A stretch of DNA of 64,000 nucleotides, taken from assembly GCA_017621075.1 (NCBI GenBank), contig JAGATV010000030.1, positions 62,001-126,000 of the forward strand, written 5' to 3'. Position numbers and translations under genes: made by a program. How positions within the stretch are numbered: position 1 is the first letter of the stretch; every line of letters starts with the position of its first letter. Below the pieces are notes generated by a model. That model was not told the DNA's origin. It did no database searches and saw nothing but the letters and a program-made list of their open reading frames with translations. Source of the stretch: Lachnospiraceae bacterium (GTDB lineage Bacteria > Bacillota > Clostridia > Lachnospirales > Lachnospiraceae). Shown piece after piece: positions 17,305-26,483 of the stretch.

Positions 17305-17356
17305 GCGTGAAAGAAAAGTCGCTTCTTATATGCGGATCAGAGAAAGGAGAACTACA

Positions 17357-20300
17357 ATGTTTGATGTGAAAAATGATCTTCCCAAAGCGCCTCTCTATCG
17401 AGATGAATTTGAGCATGACAACTGCGGTATCGGAGCCTGCGTGAACATAAACGGTAAAAAGAGCCGTGCCACCGTGGAAAATGCTTTGAAGATCGTAGAA
17501 AATCTGGAGCACAGGGCAGGTAAGGATGCGGAGGGAAAGACCGGTGACGGTGTGGGCATCCTGACCCAGATCCCCCATAAATTTTTTGCCAAAGTGACGA
17601 AGGCTCTGGGGATCGAGATCGGAGAAGAAAGATCTTACGGCGTCGGCATGTTTTTCTTTCCCCAGGATGAACTGCGCAGGAATCAGGCAAAGAAGATGTT
17701 CGAGATCATTGTGGAGAAGGAAGGGATGGAATTTTTGGGATGGCGTGAAGTGCCCACCTTTCCCAATGTGCTGGGGCACAAGGCTGTGGAGTGTATGCCT
17801 TATATCCTGCAGGGCTTTGTCAAGAAGCCTGCCGGAGTGGAGAAGGGCATTGAATTTGACCGCAGGCTTTACATTGCAAGGAGAGTATTTGAACAGTCCA
17901 CCGACGATACTTATGTGGTCTCCTTTTCCAGCAGGACCATCGTCTATAAAGGCATGTTTTTAGTAGGACAGCTTCGCACCTTCTTTGCGGACCTGCAGAA
18001 TGAGGATTTTGAGTCTGCCATTGCCATGGTGCATTCCCGTTTCTCCACCAACACCAATCCCAGTTGGGAAAGGGCGCATCCCAACCGGCTGATGGTACAC
18101 AACGGTGAGATCAATACCATCCGGGGCAATGCGGATAAGATGCTGGCAAGAGAGGAAAATATGGAATCAGGGCACCTGCAGAGACAGTTGCAGAAGGTCC
18201 TTCCTGCCATCAACAAGACAGGTTCCGACTCTGCCATGCTGGACAATACTTTGGAATTTCTGGTGATGAGCGGCATGGATCTGCCCCTGGCAGTGATGAT
18301 CGCCATTCCGGAGCCCTGGGCTAACAATAAGGCCATGTCCCAGACCAAGAGAGACTTTTATCAGTATTATGCCACCATGATGGAGCCCTGGGACGGTCCT
18401 GCATCCATCCTGTTCTCCGACGGAGATATCATGGGAGCAGTCCTGGACCGCAACGGACTGCGTCCCTCCAGATATATGATCACTGATGACGATACCCTGA
18501 TCCTTTCCTCCGAGGTTGGCGTGCTGGATATCGATCCCACAAAGATCAAGGTCAAGGAGAGGCTGCGTCCCGGTAAGATGCTCTTGGTGGATACCGTTCA
18601 GGGCAAGCTGATCGACGATGAGGAATTAAAGGAGAAATATGCTTCCAGACAGCCTTACGGCGAGTGGCTGGACAGCAATCTGATCGAGCTGAAGGATCTG
18701 ACCATCCCCAACCAGAGAGTGCCGGAGTATACTTACGAGGCACGTCAGCGGATGCAGAAAGCGTTTGGCTATACCTATGATGAATTGAAGAGCAGCATCC
18801 TGCCCATGGCAAAGAACGGCAGTGAGGCCATCGCTGCAATGGGTGTGGATACCCCCCTGCCCGTGCTGAGCAAGACCTACCACCCCCTGTTCCACTCCTT
18901 CAAGCAGTTGTTTGCACAGGTTACCAATCCCCCCATCGATGCCATCCGTGAGGAGATTGTCACATCCACCACGGTGTATGTGGGCACCGAGGGCAACCTT
19001 TTGGAGGAATCTCCCAAAAACTGTAATATCTTAAAGGTGAACAACCCTATCCTCACCAATACCGATCTGTTGAAGATCAAGAATATGAAGGCAGAGGGCT
19101 TCAAGGTGGAGGTAGTGCCCATCACTTATTATAAGAACACCAGTCTGGAGCGGGCAATCGACAGACTGTTCGTGGAGGTGGACAGAGCTTACCGTGACGG
19201 CGTGAACATTTTAATCCTCTCAGACAGAGAGGTGGATGAGAACCATGTGCCCATTCCTTCCCTCCTGGCGGTGTCTGCACTGAACCAGTATCTGGTGCGC
19301 ACCAAGAAGCGGACCAGAGTGGCATTGATCTTAGAGTCCGGAGAACCCAGGGAAGTGCATCATTTTGCAACACTTTTGGGCTATGGTGCCTGCGCCATCA
19401 ATCCTTATCTGGCACAGGAAAGCATCAGGGAACTGATCGACAATCACATGCTGGACAAAGACTATTATGCGGCAGTGAATGACTACAACAATGCGGTACT
19501 CCACGGCATCGTAAAGATTGCTTCCAAAATGGGCATCAGCACCATCCAGTCCTACCAGGGCTCCCAGATCTTCGAGGCGATCGGCATCGCACCGGAAGTC
19601 ATCAGCAAATATTTCAGCAATACCGTCTGCCGTGTGGGAGGCAAGACTTTAAAGGATATCGAAGAAGAAGTGAATGAACTGCATTCCATGGCCTTCGATC
19701 CTCTGGGGCTGGGCAACGATCTGACCTTAGACAGTCCCGGACACCACAAAGCAAGGAGCGGCGGGGATGATCACCTTTACAATCCCGCCACCATCCATAT
19801 GCTGCAGGAGTCCACAAGGCGTGGGGACTATGGTATGTTCAAGCAGTACACAGCCATGGTGAACGACGAAAATTCCATCCGCAACCTGCGGGGACTGATG
19901 GATTTCAATTATCCCAAGAAAGGGGTGCCTCTTGAGGAGGTAGAGCCTGTGGAGGCGATTGTGACCAGGTTTAAGACAGGAGCCATGTCCTACGGTTCTA
20001 TTTCCAAGGAGGCACATGAGACCATGGCTATCGCCATGAACCGACTCCACGGAAAGAGCAATTCCGGTGAGGGCGGCGAAGACCTGGATCGCCTTACCGT
20101 GGGCCCTGACGGACTGGACCGCTGCTCCGCCATCAAACAGGTGGCAAGCGGACGTTTCGGCGTCACCAGCCGTTATCTGGTAAGCGCTAAAGAAATCCAG
20201 ATCAAGATGGCACAGGGGGCAAAGCCCGGTGAGGGCGGACACCTTCCCGGCGGAAAGGTATATCCCTGGATCGCCAAGACCAGACACTCCACACCCGGCG

Positions 20301-21904
20301 TGTCCCTGATCTCCCCTCCGCCTCATCACGATATTTATTCCATCGAGGATCTGGCACAGTTAATCTACGATCTGAAAAATGCCAACAAAGATGCAAGGAT
20401 CTCCGTAAAGCTGGTATCCGAAGCCGGCGTGGGAACCGTTGCGGCAGGTGTGGCAAAAGCGGGGGCCCAGGTCATCCTGGTATCCGGCTATGACGGCGGA
20501 ACCGGTGCGGCGCCCAAGAACTCCATCCACAATGCAGGACTGCCCTGGGAGCTTGGACTGGCCGAGACCCATCAGACCCTGATCATGAACGGTCTGCGCA
20601 ACAAGGTCCGCATTGAGACAGACGGTAAGCTCATGAGCGGAAGGGATGTGGCTATTGCCGCCATCCTGGGTGCTGAGGAATTTGGGTTTGCAACTGCACC
20701 TTTGGTGACCATGGGATGTGTCATGATGAGAGTCTGCAACCTGGATACCTGCCCTGTGGGCGTGGCAACCCAGAATCCTGAGCTTAGAAAGAACTTTAAG
20801 GGCAAACCGGAATATGTGGAGAACTTCATGCGTTTCATTGCTGAAGAGCTTCGTGAATATATGGCAAAGCTGGGCGTAAGGACCGTAGATGAACTGGTGG
20901 GAAGGAGCGATCTTCTGAAGGTGAAGGAGAACCTGACTGACCGCCAGAAAGAGGTGGATCTGACCCAGATTTTGAAAAACCCTTATGAGGGAACCAAGCA
21001 GAAGGTTACCTTCGATCCCAAGCAGGTATATGATTTTGAACTGGAAAAGACGTTGGATGAAAAGGTGCTGTTGAAACAGCTTAACAAGGCCATCGATGCC
21101 GGGCAGAAGAGGAGCCTGGAGGTGGACGTATCCAATACGGACCGTGCTTTCGGTACGATCCTGGGAAGCGAGATCACCAAGCGGTTGGGCGATAACGTGG
21201 AGGAAGATACCTACCGCATCCTGTGCAAGGGTGCGGGGGGACAGTCCTTCGGAGCATTTATCCCCAAGGGCCTGACCCTGGAGCTTGTGGGTGACAGTAA
21301 CGATTACTTCGGCAAAGGCCTCTCCGGCGGCAAGCTGATCGTATATCCGCCCAAGGGAAGCAAGTTCAAGGCAGAAGAAAACATTATCATCGGCAACGTG
21401 GCGCTGTACGGCGCAACCAGCGGAAAAGCCTTTATCAATGGTGTGGCAGGAGAACGTTTCTGCGTGAGGAACTCCGGCGCCATTGCGGTAGTGGAAGGTG
21501 TCGGTGACCATGGCTGTGAGTATATGACCGGCGGACGCGTGGTGGTCCTGGGAAGTACCGGAAAGAACTTTGCGGCAGGCATGAGCGGCGGTATCGCTTA
21601 TGTGCTGGATGAGGGAAATGATCTGTACAAACGCTTAAACAAAGAGATGGTATCCTCCTCGGAGATCACTTCCAAATACGACGTGATGGAGTTGAAGGGA
21701 ATGATCCAGGAGCATGTGGCACTGACCAATTCTGCAAAGGGCAAAGAGATCCTGGATAACTTTGGCGAGTATCTGCCTAAGTTCAAGAAGATCATTCCTT
21801 ATGACTACGAGAGAGTCTTAAAGACCATCGTACAGATGGAGGAAAAGGGCCTGAGCGCAGAGCAGGCACAGATTGAGGCTTTCTACGCCAACACAAGGAA
21901 ATAG
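17357..21904 (+). CDS. gltB: Glutamate synthase, large subunit
   Basis: A 1515-aa glutamate synthase large subunit, making two glutamates from glutamine and 2-oxoglutarate with electrons from GltD. The class II amidotransferase domain uses Cys23 (NCGIGACV) after a short propeptide. The FMN-binding synthase domain holds SGYDGGTGAAP. The 3Fe-4S ligands are visible in CVMMRVCNLDTCPVGVA, and the GXGXG beta-helix domain is C-terminal. ATG 17357 after AAAGGAG is the right start; upstream frame extension would read through the leader hairpin. The gene is 14 bases from gltD. Confidence 0.97.
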   Translation: MFDVKNDLPKAPLYRDEFEHDNCGIGACVNINGKKSRATVENALKIVENLEHRAGKDAEGKTGDGVGILTQIPHKFFAKVTKALGIEIGEERSYGVGMFFFPQDELRRNQAKKMFEIIVEKEGMEFLGWREVPTFPNVLGHKAVECMPYILQGFVKKPAGVEKGIEFDRRLYIARRVFEQSTDDTYVVSFSSRTIVYKGMFLVGQLRTFFADLQNEDFESAIAMVHSRFSTNTNPSWERAHPNRLMVHNGEINTIRGNADKMLAREENMESGHLQRQLQKVLPAINKTGSDSAMLDNTLEFLVMSGMDLPLAVMIAIPEPWANNKAMSQTKRDFYQYYATMMEPWDGPASILFSDGDIMGAVLDRNGLRPSRYMITDDDTLILSSEVGVLDIDPTKIKVKERLRPGKMLLVDTVQGKLIDDEELKEKYASRQPYGEWLDSNLIELKDLTIPNQRVPEYTYEARQRMQKAFGYTYDELKSSILPMAKNGSEAIAAMGVDTPLPVLSKTYHPLFHSFKQLFAQVTNPPIDAIREEIVTSTTVYVGTEGNLLEESPKNCNILKVNNPILTNTDLLKIKNMKAEGFKVEVVPITYYKNTSLERAIDRLFVEVDRAYRDGVNILILSDREVDENHVPIPSLLAVSALNQYLVRTKKRTRVALILESGEPREVHHFATLLGYGACAINPYLAQESIRELIDNHMLDKDYYAAVNDYNNAVLHGIVKIASKMGISTIQSYQGSQIFEAIGIAPEVISKYFSNTVCRVGGKTLKDIEEEVNELHSMAFDPLGLGNDLTLDSPGHHKARSGGDDHLYNPATIHMLQESTRRGDYGMFKQYTAMVNDENSIRNLRGLMDFNYPKKGVPLEEVEPVEAIVTRFKTGAMSYGSISKEAHETMAIAMNRLHGKSNSGEGGEDLDRLTVGPDGLDRCSAIKQVASGRFGVTSRYLVSAKEIQIKMAQGAKPGEGGHLPGGKVYPWIAKTRHSTPGVSLISPPPHHDIYSIEDLAQLIYDLKNANKDARISVKLVSEAGVGTVAAGVAKAGAQVILVSGYDGGTGAAPKNSIHNAGLPWELGLAETHQTLIMNGLRNKVRIETDGKLMSGRDVAIAAILGAEEFGFATAPLVTMGCVMMRVCNLDTCPVGVATQNPELRKNFKGKPEYVENFMRFIAEELREYMAKLGVRTVDELVGRSDLLKVKENLTDRQKEVDLTQILKNPYEGTKQKVTFDPKQVYDFELEKTLDEKVLLKQLNKAIDAGQKRSLEVDVSNTDRAFGTILGSEITKRLGDNVEEDTYRILCKGAGGQSFGAFIPKGLTLELVGDSNDYFGKGLSGGKLIVYPPKGSKFKAEENIIIGNVALYGATSGKAFINGVAGERFCVRNSGAIAVVEGVGDHGCEYMTGGRVVVLGSTGKNFAAGMSGGIAYVLDEGNDLYKRLNKEMVSSSEITSKYDVMELKGMIQEHVALTNSAKGKEILDNFGEYLPKFKKIIPYDYERVLKTIVQMEEKGLSAEQAQIEAFYANTRK

Positions 21905-21918
21905 GAGGAAGAACAAAG

Positions 21919-23411
21919 ATGGGAAAACCAACCGGATTTATGGATTATAAAGAGAAGTCAGCAAGGCAGAAGCTCCGGCAGACAGAGTCAGACATTTCAA
22001 AGAATTCCATGAGCATCTGCCCAAGGAAAAGCAACAGCTCCAGGGCGCCCGCTGCATGGAATGCGGTGTTCCGTTCTGTCAGGCCGGCATGATGATCTGC
22101 GGTATGACAAGCGGCTGTCCCCTGCACAATCTGGTCCCTGAGTGGAATGATCTGGTATATACCGGCAACTGGGAACAGGCCTACAACAGACTGAAAAAGA
22201 CCAACAATTTCCCGGAGTTCACCTCCCGTGTATGCCCCGCCCTGTGTGAGGCGGCCTGTACCTGCGGGCTGAACGGTGATCCGGTTTCCACCAAGGAAAA
22301 CGAGTATGCCATTATTGAGAATGCTTATGCGGAGGGCTATGCGGCAGCAAAGCCTCCCAAGGTGCGCACCGGCAAGAAGGTGGCTGTCATCGGCAGCGGC
22401 CCCTCCGGTCTGGCTACTGCAGACCAGCTGAACAAGCGGGGGCATCAGGTCACCGTGTTTGAGCGTTCTGACCGTGTGGGAGGCCTTTTGATGTATGGAA
22501 TCCCCAACATGAAGCTGGAAAAGCAGATCGTAGATCGCAAGGTAAGGATCATGGAAGAAGAAGGCGTTACCTTTGTGACAGGGGTGGATGTGGGCAAGGA
22601 CATCAAGGCAGATAAGCTGCTCCATGACTTTGACCGTGTGGTGCTGGCCTGCGGAGCTTCCAATCCCAGGGATATAAACGCTCCCGGCAGGGATGCCAAG
22701 GGAATCTATTTTGCAGTGGACTTTTTAAAGGCAAACACCAAGAGCCTGTTGGACTCCGATTTTGCAGATAAGAAATATGTGGACACCAAGGGAAAGAATG
22801 TGGTCATCATCGGCGGCGGTGATACCGGAAACGACTGTGTGGGCACTTCCATCCGCCACGGTGCCAAATCCGTGACCCAGATCGAGATGATGCCCAAGGC
22901 ACCCGACAAGCGTGCTGAGAATAATCCCTGGCCCGAATGGCCCAAGGTCTGCAAGACAGATTACGGTCAGGAGGAAGCGATTGCTTTATACGGCCATGAT
23001 CCCCGCATCTATGAGTCCACGGTGAAGGAATTTGTAAAAGACAAGAACGGCAATCTGAAGGCTGTAAAGATCGTAAAGCTCTCCTGGGAAAAGGACCCTG
23101 AGACGGGGCGCATGAAGATGCAGGAGATCCCCGGAAGCGAACAGCTTCTGGATGCCGAGATCGTTCTGATCGCGGCAGGTTTCCTGGGCACTCAGAAATA
23201 TATTGCCGAGGCTTTTGGCGTGGAATTGAACGAGCGCACCAATGTAAAGACCGCTCCCGGTGCTTACAAGACCAGCGTGGACAATGTCTTTGTCACAGGC
23301 GACATGCACAGAGGACAGTCCCTGGTAGTGTGGGCTATCCGTGAAGGCAGAGAGGCCGCCAGGGCAGTGGATGAGAGCCTGATGGGATATTCCAACCTGG
23401 TGGTACAGTAG
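21919..23411 (+). pseudogene. gltD: Glutamate synthase, small subunit, with a one-base frameshift near the start
   Basis: The FAD/NAD(P)H-dependent subunit that feeds electrons to GltB. Start ATG 21919 follows AGGAGG and encodes MGKPTGFMDYK. After the A-run at 21949-21951 the frame must move by one base to recover REVSKAEAPADRVRHFKEFH and then ARCMECGVPFCQ. The rest, from 22056 on, is intact: N-terminal cysteine clusters (GVPFCQAG, CPALCEAACTC), GSGPSGLATADQL (FAD site), GGGDTGNDCVGT (NADPH site) and GDMHRGQSLVVWAI. Restoring one A gives a normal ~497-aa protein. The cause is either a homopolymer sequencing error or a real mutation; the gene is otherwise undamaged. Confidence 0.9.
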
Positions 23412-23440
23412 GCTCAGTGGAATGAAATAGAAGGTTGACA

Positions 23441-23480
23441 AAGGTGCCTCCGGCAGTTACTATGCCGGAGGCACCTTTTT
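23441..23480. terminator. Bidirectional terminator between gltD and the antiporter gene
   Basis: AAGGTGCCTCCGGCA pairs with TGCCGGAGGCACCTT across a 7-base loop, followed by T residues on the plus strand and preceded by a short A/T stretch for the minus strand. It serves both convergent genes. Confidence 0.9.
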
Positions 23481-24672
23481 AGGAGCACATTATCATAGGA
23501 GTATTGAGCAATTTTTTATAACTTAAGTCAATTGCAAATGCTCCAAGCGGGGCTGTAAATACAATTGCAAGTACAGCTACAGTCAATACCATATCTCCGC
23601 ACCCAAGTCCAAGGCTTAATGGAATTCCTCCGATTGCTGCCTGAACGGTTGCCTTCGGAGTATATGCCATCATTGAGAATATCCTTTCCTTAGTGTTTAA
23701 ATCTGTTTCAAGAAGGCAAACAAATACTCCAAGCATTCTAAGAATCAGGGCGCCTGCAATAACGATAAGTGCTTTCAGCCCCATATTCCCCAGATAATTT
23801 ATATTTATGGTGGCACCAACCAAAACAAAAAGGAACACCTCTGCAGCTACCCATAGCTTGTTATATTTTGCAGATAACCGTATGGATGCCTCTTCTCTAT
23901 ATTTCTGCATGGCAACGCCTATAAACATAATTGCAATTAGTGCGGAGAATGTTATTGGTGTATTCAAAGAATCCTCTATTGCTACCAGAATAAACGACCA
24001 CGAAAGTATAATGAGAATCTTAATCGTATCTCTAATATGAACCTTCTCGAAATATTTTGAAAGCATCCAGCCGCTAATCAAGCCTATCAAAACACCAAAC
24101 ACGATTGATACCGGAATGTTTACAAGCCGAATGACTGACACTCCATTTCCCTGTATCATACCGATAAAAGTTGTAAACAGAACAATCACATACACATCAT
24201 CAACGGAAGCTCCCGCCAAAATCAGTTGCGGAATACCTTTCTTTGTTCCATAACCTTCATCCATCAATTTAACCATTCGAGGGACAACTACTGCCGGGGA
24301 AACAGCTGCCAATACAGCTCCCATAATGGCCGCTTCAAGCATTGATAATCCCAACAATCTTGGTGCAAGCAATATCATACCTATCAGTTCAAAACTTGCC
24401 GGGACAAAACACATCATAATAGCCGGTCTACCTATCTTTTTTATTTCCAAAAGATCAAGGCTAAGTCCAGCCCTTGTCAGAATAATTATGAGTGCTATTT
24501 TTCTTATTTCTGATGATATAGATAGAATCGATGTATCAATTAAATCAAATACATATGGTCCAAGCAAAATACCTGTAGCTAACATCCCCAGCAGACTTGG
24601 CAGTTTGCATTTTTGACAAATCCACCCTAACGCCATGCCAATCATCAAAATCAGTGCAATACTCAATAACAT
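23479..24672 (-). CDS. Cation:proton antiporter family protein, probably fluoride-responsive
   Basis: A 397-aa polytopic protein of the CPA (Na+/H+ exchanger) fold with about 12 hydrophobic segments. It begins MLLSIALILMIGMALGW and contains LPSLLGMLATGILLGPY and PAVVVPRMVKLMDEGYG, typical of CPA antiporters. The ATG at 24672 lies six bases after AGGAGG; another ATG at 24678 abuts that site and is less likely. The DNA is clearly richer in A and T than its neighbours, suggesting transfer. The leader carries a fluoride riboswitch, so I infer a role in fluoride tolerance, perhaps fluoride efflux or pH/ion compensation. Confidence 0.85.
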   Translation of the reverse strand: MLLSIALILMIGMALGWICQKCKLPSLLGMLATGILLGPYVFDLIDTSILSISSEIRKIALIIILTRAGLSLDLLEIKKIGRPAIMMCFVPASFELIGMILLAPRLLGLSMLEAAIMGAVLAAVSPAVVVPRMVKLMDEGYGTKKGIPQLILAGASVDDVYVIVLFTTFIGMIQGNGVSVIRLVNIPVSIVFGVLIGLISGWMLSKYFEKVHIRDTIKILIILSWSFILVAIEDSLNTPITFSALIAIMFIGVAMQKYREEASIRLSAKYNKLWVAAEVFLFVLVGATININYLGNMGLKALIVIAGALILRMLGVFVCLLETDLNTKERIFSMMAYTPKATVQAAIGGIPLSLGLGCGDMVLTVAVLAIVFTAPLGAFAIDLSYKKLLNTPMIMCS

Positions 24673-24692
24673 AAACATCCTCCTTTATACGC

Positions 24693-24743
24693 AAAAAAGC
24701 TGACACTTTCTGCGTTCGTTAATCGCAGAAGTCATCAGCTTTT
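24693..24743 (-). terminator. Riboswitch expression-platform terminator of the antiporter gene
   Basis: Read on the minus strand, AAAAGCTGATGACTTCTGCG pairs imperfectly with CGCAGAAAGTGTCAGCTTTT and ends in six T residues (24693-24698), just before the AGGAGG site of the antiporter gene. Its 5' arm is the 3' strand of the fluoride aptamer, so ligand-bound aptamer and terminator exclude each other. This implies transcription on when fluoride is present. Confidence 0.85.
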
Positions 24744-24792
24744 AAAAGCGGTTTTAGTATTTCATACTAAGGGAGAACCTCATTCCCATGCT
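24722..24792 (-). ncRNA. Fluoride riboswitch (crcB motif)
   Basis: The minus strand reads GGGAATGAGGTTCTCCC, a small extra stem (TTAGTAT/ATACTAA), AACCGC, then AAAAGCTGATGACTTCTGC. This arrangement matches the crcB-motif fluoride aptamer: the first stem-loop with a GUUC-type turn, a pseudoknotted AACCGC segment and the GCUGAUGACnnCU signature. It lies between the antiporter promoter and terminator. Confidence 0.85.
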
Positions 24793-24823
24793 CCTATATT
24801 ACATTTTTTCTTTTCCGAATGCA

Positions 24824-24852
24824 AGTATAATTTGAATTTACCATCTCGACAA
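24824..24852 (-). promoter_or_regulatory. Promoter of the antiporter gene
   Basis: Minus strand: TTGTCG (24847-24852), a 17-bp spacer and TATACT (24824-24829). It gives a leader of ~145 bases holding the fluoride aptamer and terminator. Confidence 0.7.
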
Positions 24853-24982
24853 CTCCCAATTTGTAAAGTTGCTATTGTAGTAATAAAATAATTTCAAGGC
24901 TAACCACCAAAAAACCAGTGGATAGCCGTTCCAAATTACATTCCCGGAAATTTGCTGACACTTTCTGCGTAGGGCACTGTGC

Positions 24983-25011
24983 TTGACATAGGTGTGGTTA
25001 TGCAATATAAT
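24983..25011 (+). promoter_or_regulatory. Promoter of the tetR-family gene
   Basis: A fully consensus promoter: TTGACA (24983-24988), a 17-bp spacer and TATAAT (25006-25011), 60 bases upstream of the regulator start. Such strength suggests that the regulator represses itself. Confidence 0.85.
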
Positions 25012-25071
25012 AAAACAAACGATGTAAAACAAAAGATTTAAAACGATTGATTTAGTAAAGGAAGATAGGAT

Positions 25072-25698
25072 ATGCCTCCCAAACCGAAGTTTACAAGAGA
25101 AGAAATTGTAGCCGCTGCACTGGAACTGGTCAGCGAAAGAGGAATGGACGCACTGACCTCCCGTGACCTGGGAGGGCGGCTGGGCAGTTCCACCCGCCCG
25201 ATCTTTACGGTTTTTCGCAATATGGAAGAGGTCCAGCAGGCGGTAAGGTGCGCAGCCATGGACCGGTTTGATGCTTTTGCGGGGAAGGCGGTTCATTACA
25301 CACCGGCTTTCAAGCAATTCGGAATGCAGATGATCCTGTTCGCCAAGGAAGAACCGAAGCTGTTCCAACTTCTGTTTATGACAGAAAGCAAAGAGGCAAG
25401 GAGCTTTGAGGATGTATTTGCCGGCTTGGGAGAAATGGCACAGATCTGTATGGAAGTGATCGAGGCAGATTACGGCCTGACGCAGCAGGATGCCAAAATC
25501 CTTTTTCAGCATGCTTGGATACATACTTTTGGAATTGGGGTCTTGTGTGCCAATCGTATATGTTGTCTTTCGGAAGAAGAGATCAATGAAATGCTGGGGC
25601 AGGATTTTACGGCAATGATCATGCTGGCAAAATCCGGGACACTGAATCAGCCTACGGTAAGGCCGATCCTGAAGAGAGAAGAAGTGGAATCCCCATAG
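25072..25698 (+). CDS. TetR/AcrR-family transcriptional regulator
   Basis: A 208-aa regulator. Residues ~8-55 form the TetR helix-turn-helix (FTREEIVAAALELVSERGMDALTSRDLGGRLG, then RPIFTVFRNMEEV, where the usual tyrosine of the recognition helix is Phe). The remainder is a helical effector-binding domain with two adjacent cysteines (RICCLS). ATG 25072 follows AAGGAAGATAGGA. It ends in its own terminator, and the next genes (ICMT-like and two flavodoxins) run in the same direction, so they are possible targets. The ligand is unknown. Confidence 0.85.
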   Translation: MPPKPKFTREEIVAAALELVSERGMDALTSRDLGGRLGSSTRPIFTVFRNMEEVQQAVRCAAMDRFDAFAGKAVHYTPAFKQFGMQMILFAKEEPKLFQLLFMTESKEARSFEDVFAGLGEMAQICMEVIEADYGLTQQDAKILFQHAWIHTFGIGVLCANRICCLSEEEINEMLGQDFTAMIMLAKSGTLNQPTVRPILKREEVESP

Positions 25699-25714
25699 AG
25701 CCGGACGTTTAGAC

Positions 25715-25759
25715 GCAGAGCCAATGATCCCAAATGGAGGAACCGGCTCTGCCTTTTTT
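25715..25759 (+). terminator. Terminator after the tetR-family gene
   Basis: GCAGAGCC (25715-25722) pairs with GGCTCTGC (25745-25752), followed by C and six T residues. The loop is long (22 bases). Confidence 0.7.
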
Positions 25760-25800
25760 GTCACAAAGGTATATACAAAATTCATCAACGGAGGTGTGCC

Positions 25801-26466
25801 ATGAAATTACTATGCAATGCTTTTTTGAAATTCCTGTCAGGACTGGCGGTTGTTTTCCTGCTGTTGTTCCTGCCGGCCGGGACTTTCCGGTTCTGGAATG
25901 CGTGGCTGTTTACTGCCCTTTTGTTTTTGCCCATGCTGGCAGTGGCAGTCTTTCTGTTTGCCAGGGCGCCTGAGTTGTTAGCCAAAAGACTGAACACCAG
26001 AGAACAGGAAGGAACCCAGAAGGCAGTGGTGGCATTGTCTGCCCTGCTGCTTAGTGGCGGTCTGTTGCTGGCGGGCCTGGATTTTCGTTTCGGCTGGTCC
26101 CGTATCCCGGTCTGGCTGACCTTTTTGGCTGCGGTAGTCCAGGTGATTGCCTACGGTCTGTATGTGGAGGTCATGCGGGAGAATGCATTTCTGTCCAGAA
26201 CGGTGGAGATCCAGGCAGAGCAGAAGGTGATCGACACCGGGCTTTACGGCATCGTTCGTCACCCTATGTACCTGGCAGTGACACTGCTGTTTCTGTCCAT
26301 CCCCCTTGTCTTAAGTTCCTGGCCCTGCTTTGTGGTCTTTCTGTTTGCTCCTCTGCTTTTGGTGCTTCGGATCAGCAATGAGGAAAAGGTGCTGGAGCAG
26401 GGACTCCCGGGATATACGGAATACAAGAAGCGGGTCAGATACCGTATGATCCCGTTCATTTGGTAG
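25801..26466 (+). CDS. Isoprenylcysteine carboxyl methyltransferase-like membrane protein
   Basis: A 221-aa membrane protein with about five hydrophobic segments. The C-terminal GLYGIVRHPMYLA, followed by a hydrophobic stretch and EEKVLEQGLPGYTEYKKRVRYRMIP, is the signature of the ICMT/PEMT superfamily that methylates lipids or lipid-linked thiols with S-adenosylmethionine. Bacterial substrates are mostly unknown. ATG 25801 follows CGGAGGTG. It sits 17 bases before the first flavodoxin-like gene and is likely co-transcribed with it. Confidence 0.82.
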   Translation: MKLLCNAFLKFLSGLAVVFLLLFLPAGTFRFWNAWLFTALLFLPMLAVAVFLFARAPELLAKRLNTREQEGTQKAVVALSALLLSGGLLLAGLDFRFGWSRIPVWLTFLAAVVQVIAYGLYVEVMRENAFLSRTVEIQAEQKVIDTGLYGIVRHPMYLAVTLLFLSIPLVLSSWPCFVVFLFAPLLLVLRISNEEKVLEQGLPGYTEYKKRVRYRMIPFIW

Positions 26467-26483
26467 CATAAGGAGGACATACA

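Larger units (their letters stand above)
24699..24970 (+). repeat. 17-bp direct repeat flanking the antiporter leader and promoter
   Basis: GCTGACACTTTCTGCGT occurs at 24699-24715 (the 3' arm of the riboswitch terminator) and again at 24954-24970, 255 bases apart. The second copy lacks the T-run. Between them lie the aptamer, the promoter and a T-run-less hairpin (GGCTAACCAC/GTGGATAGCC, 24898-24927). It may be the scar of a duplication or of insertion of the antiporter unit. Confidence 0.7.

Noticed and set aside
17270..17356. Extending GltB upstream to 17270
   Set aside because: This would translate the leader hairpin. The ATG at 17357 has the ribosome binding site and places the catalytic Cys after a short propeptide.
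20360..21511. A 383-codon minus-strand frame inside gltB, and a similar one at 16120-17148 inside the GT2-LtaS gene
   Set aside because: Both mirror well-conserved genes in the opposite strand and show no motif or start signal.
24898..24927. Hairpin GGCTAACCAC/GTGGATAGCC as a terminator
   Set aside because: No T-run follows on either strand, and no gene ends next to it.
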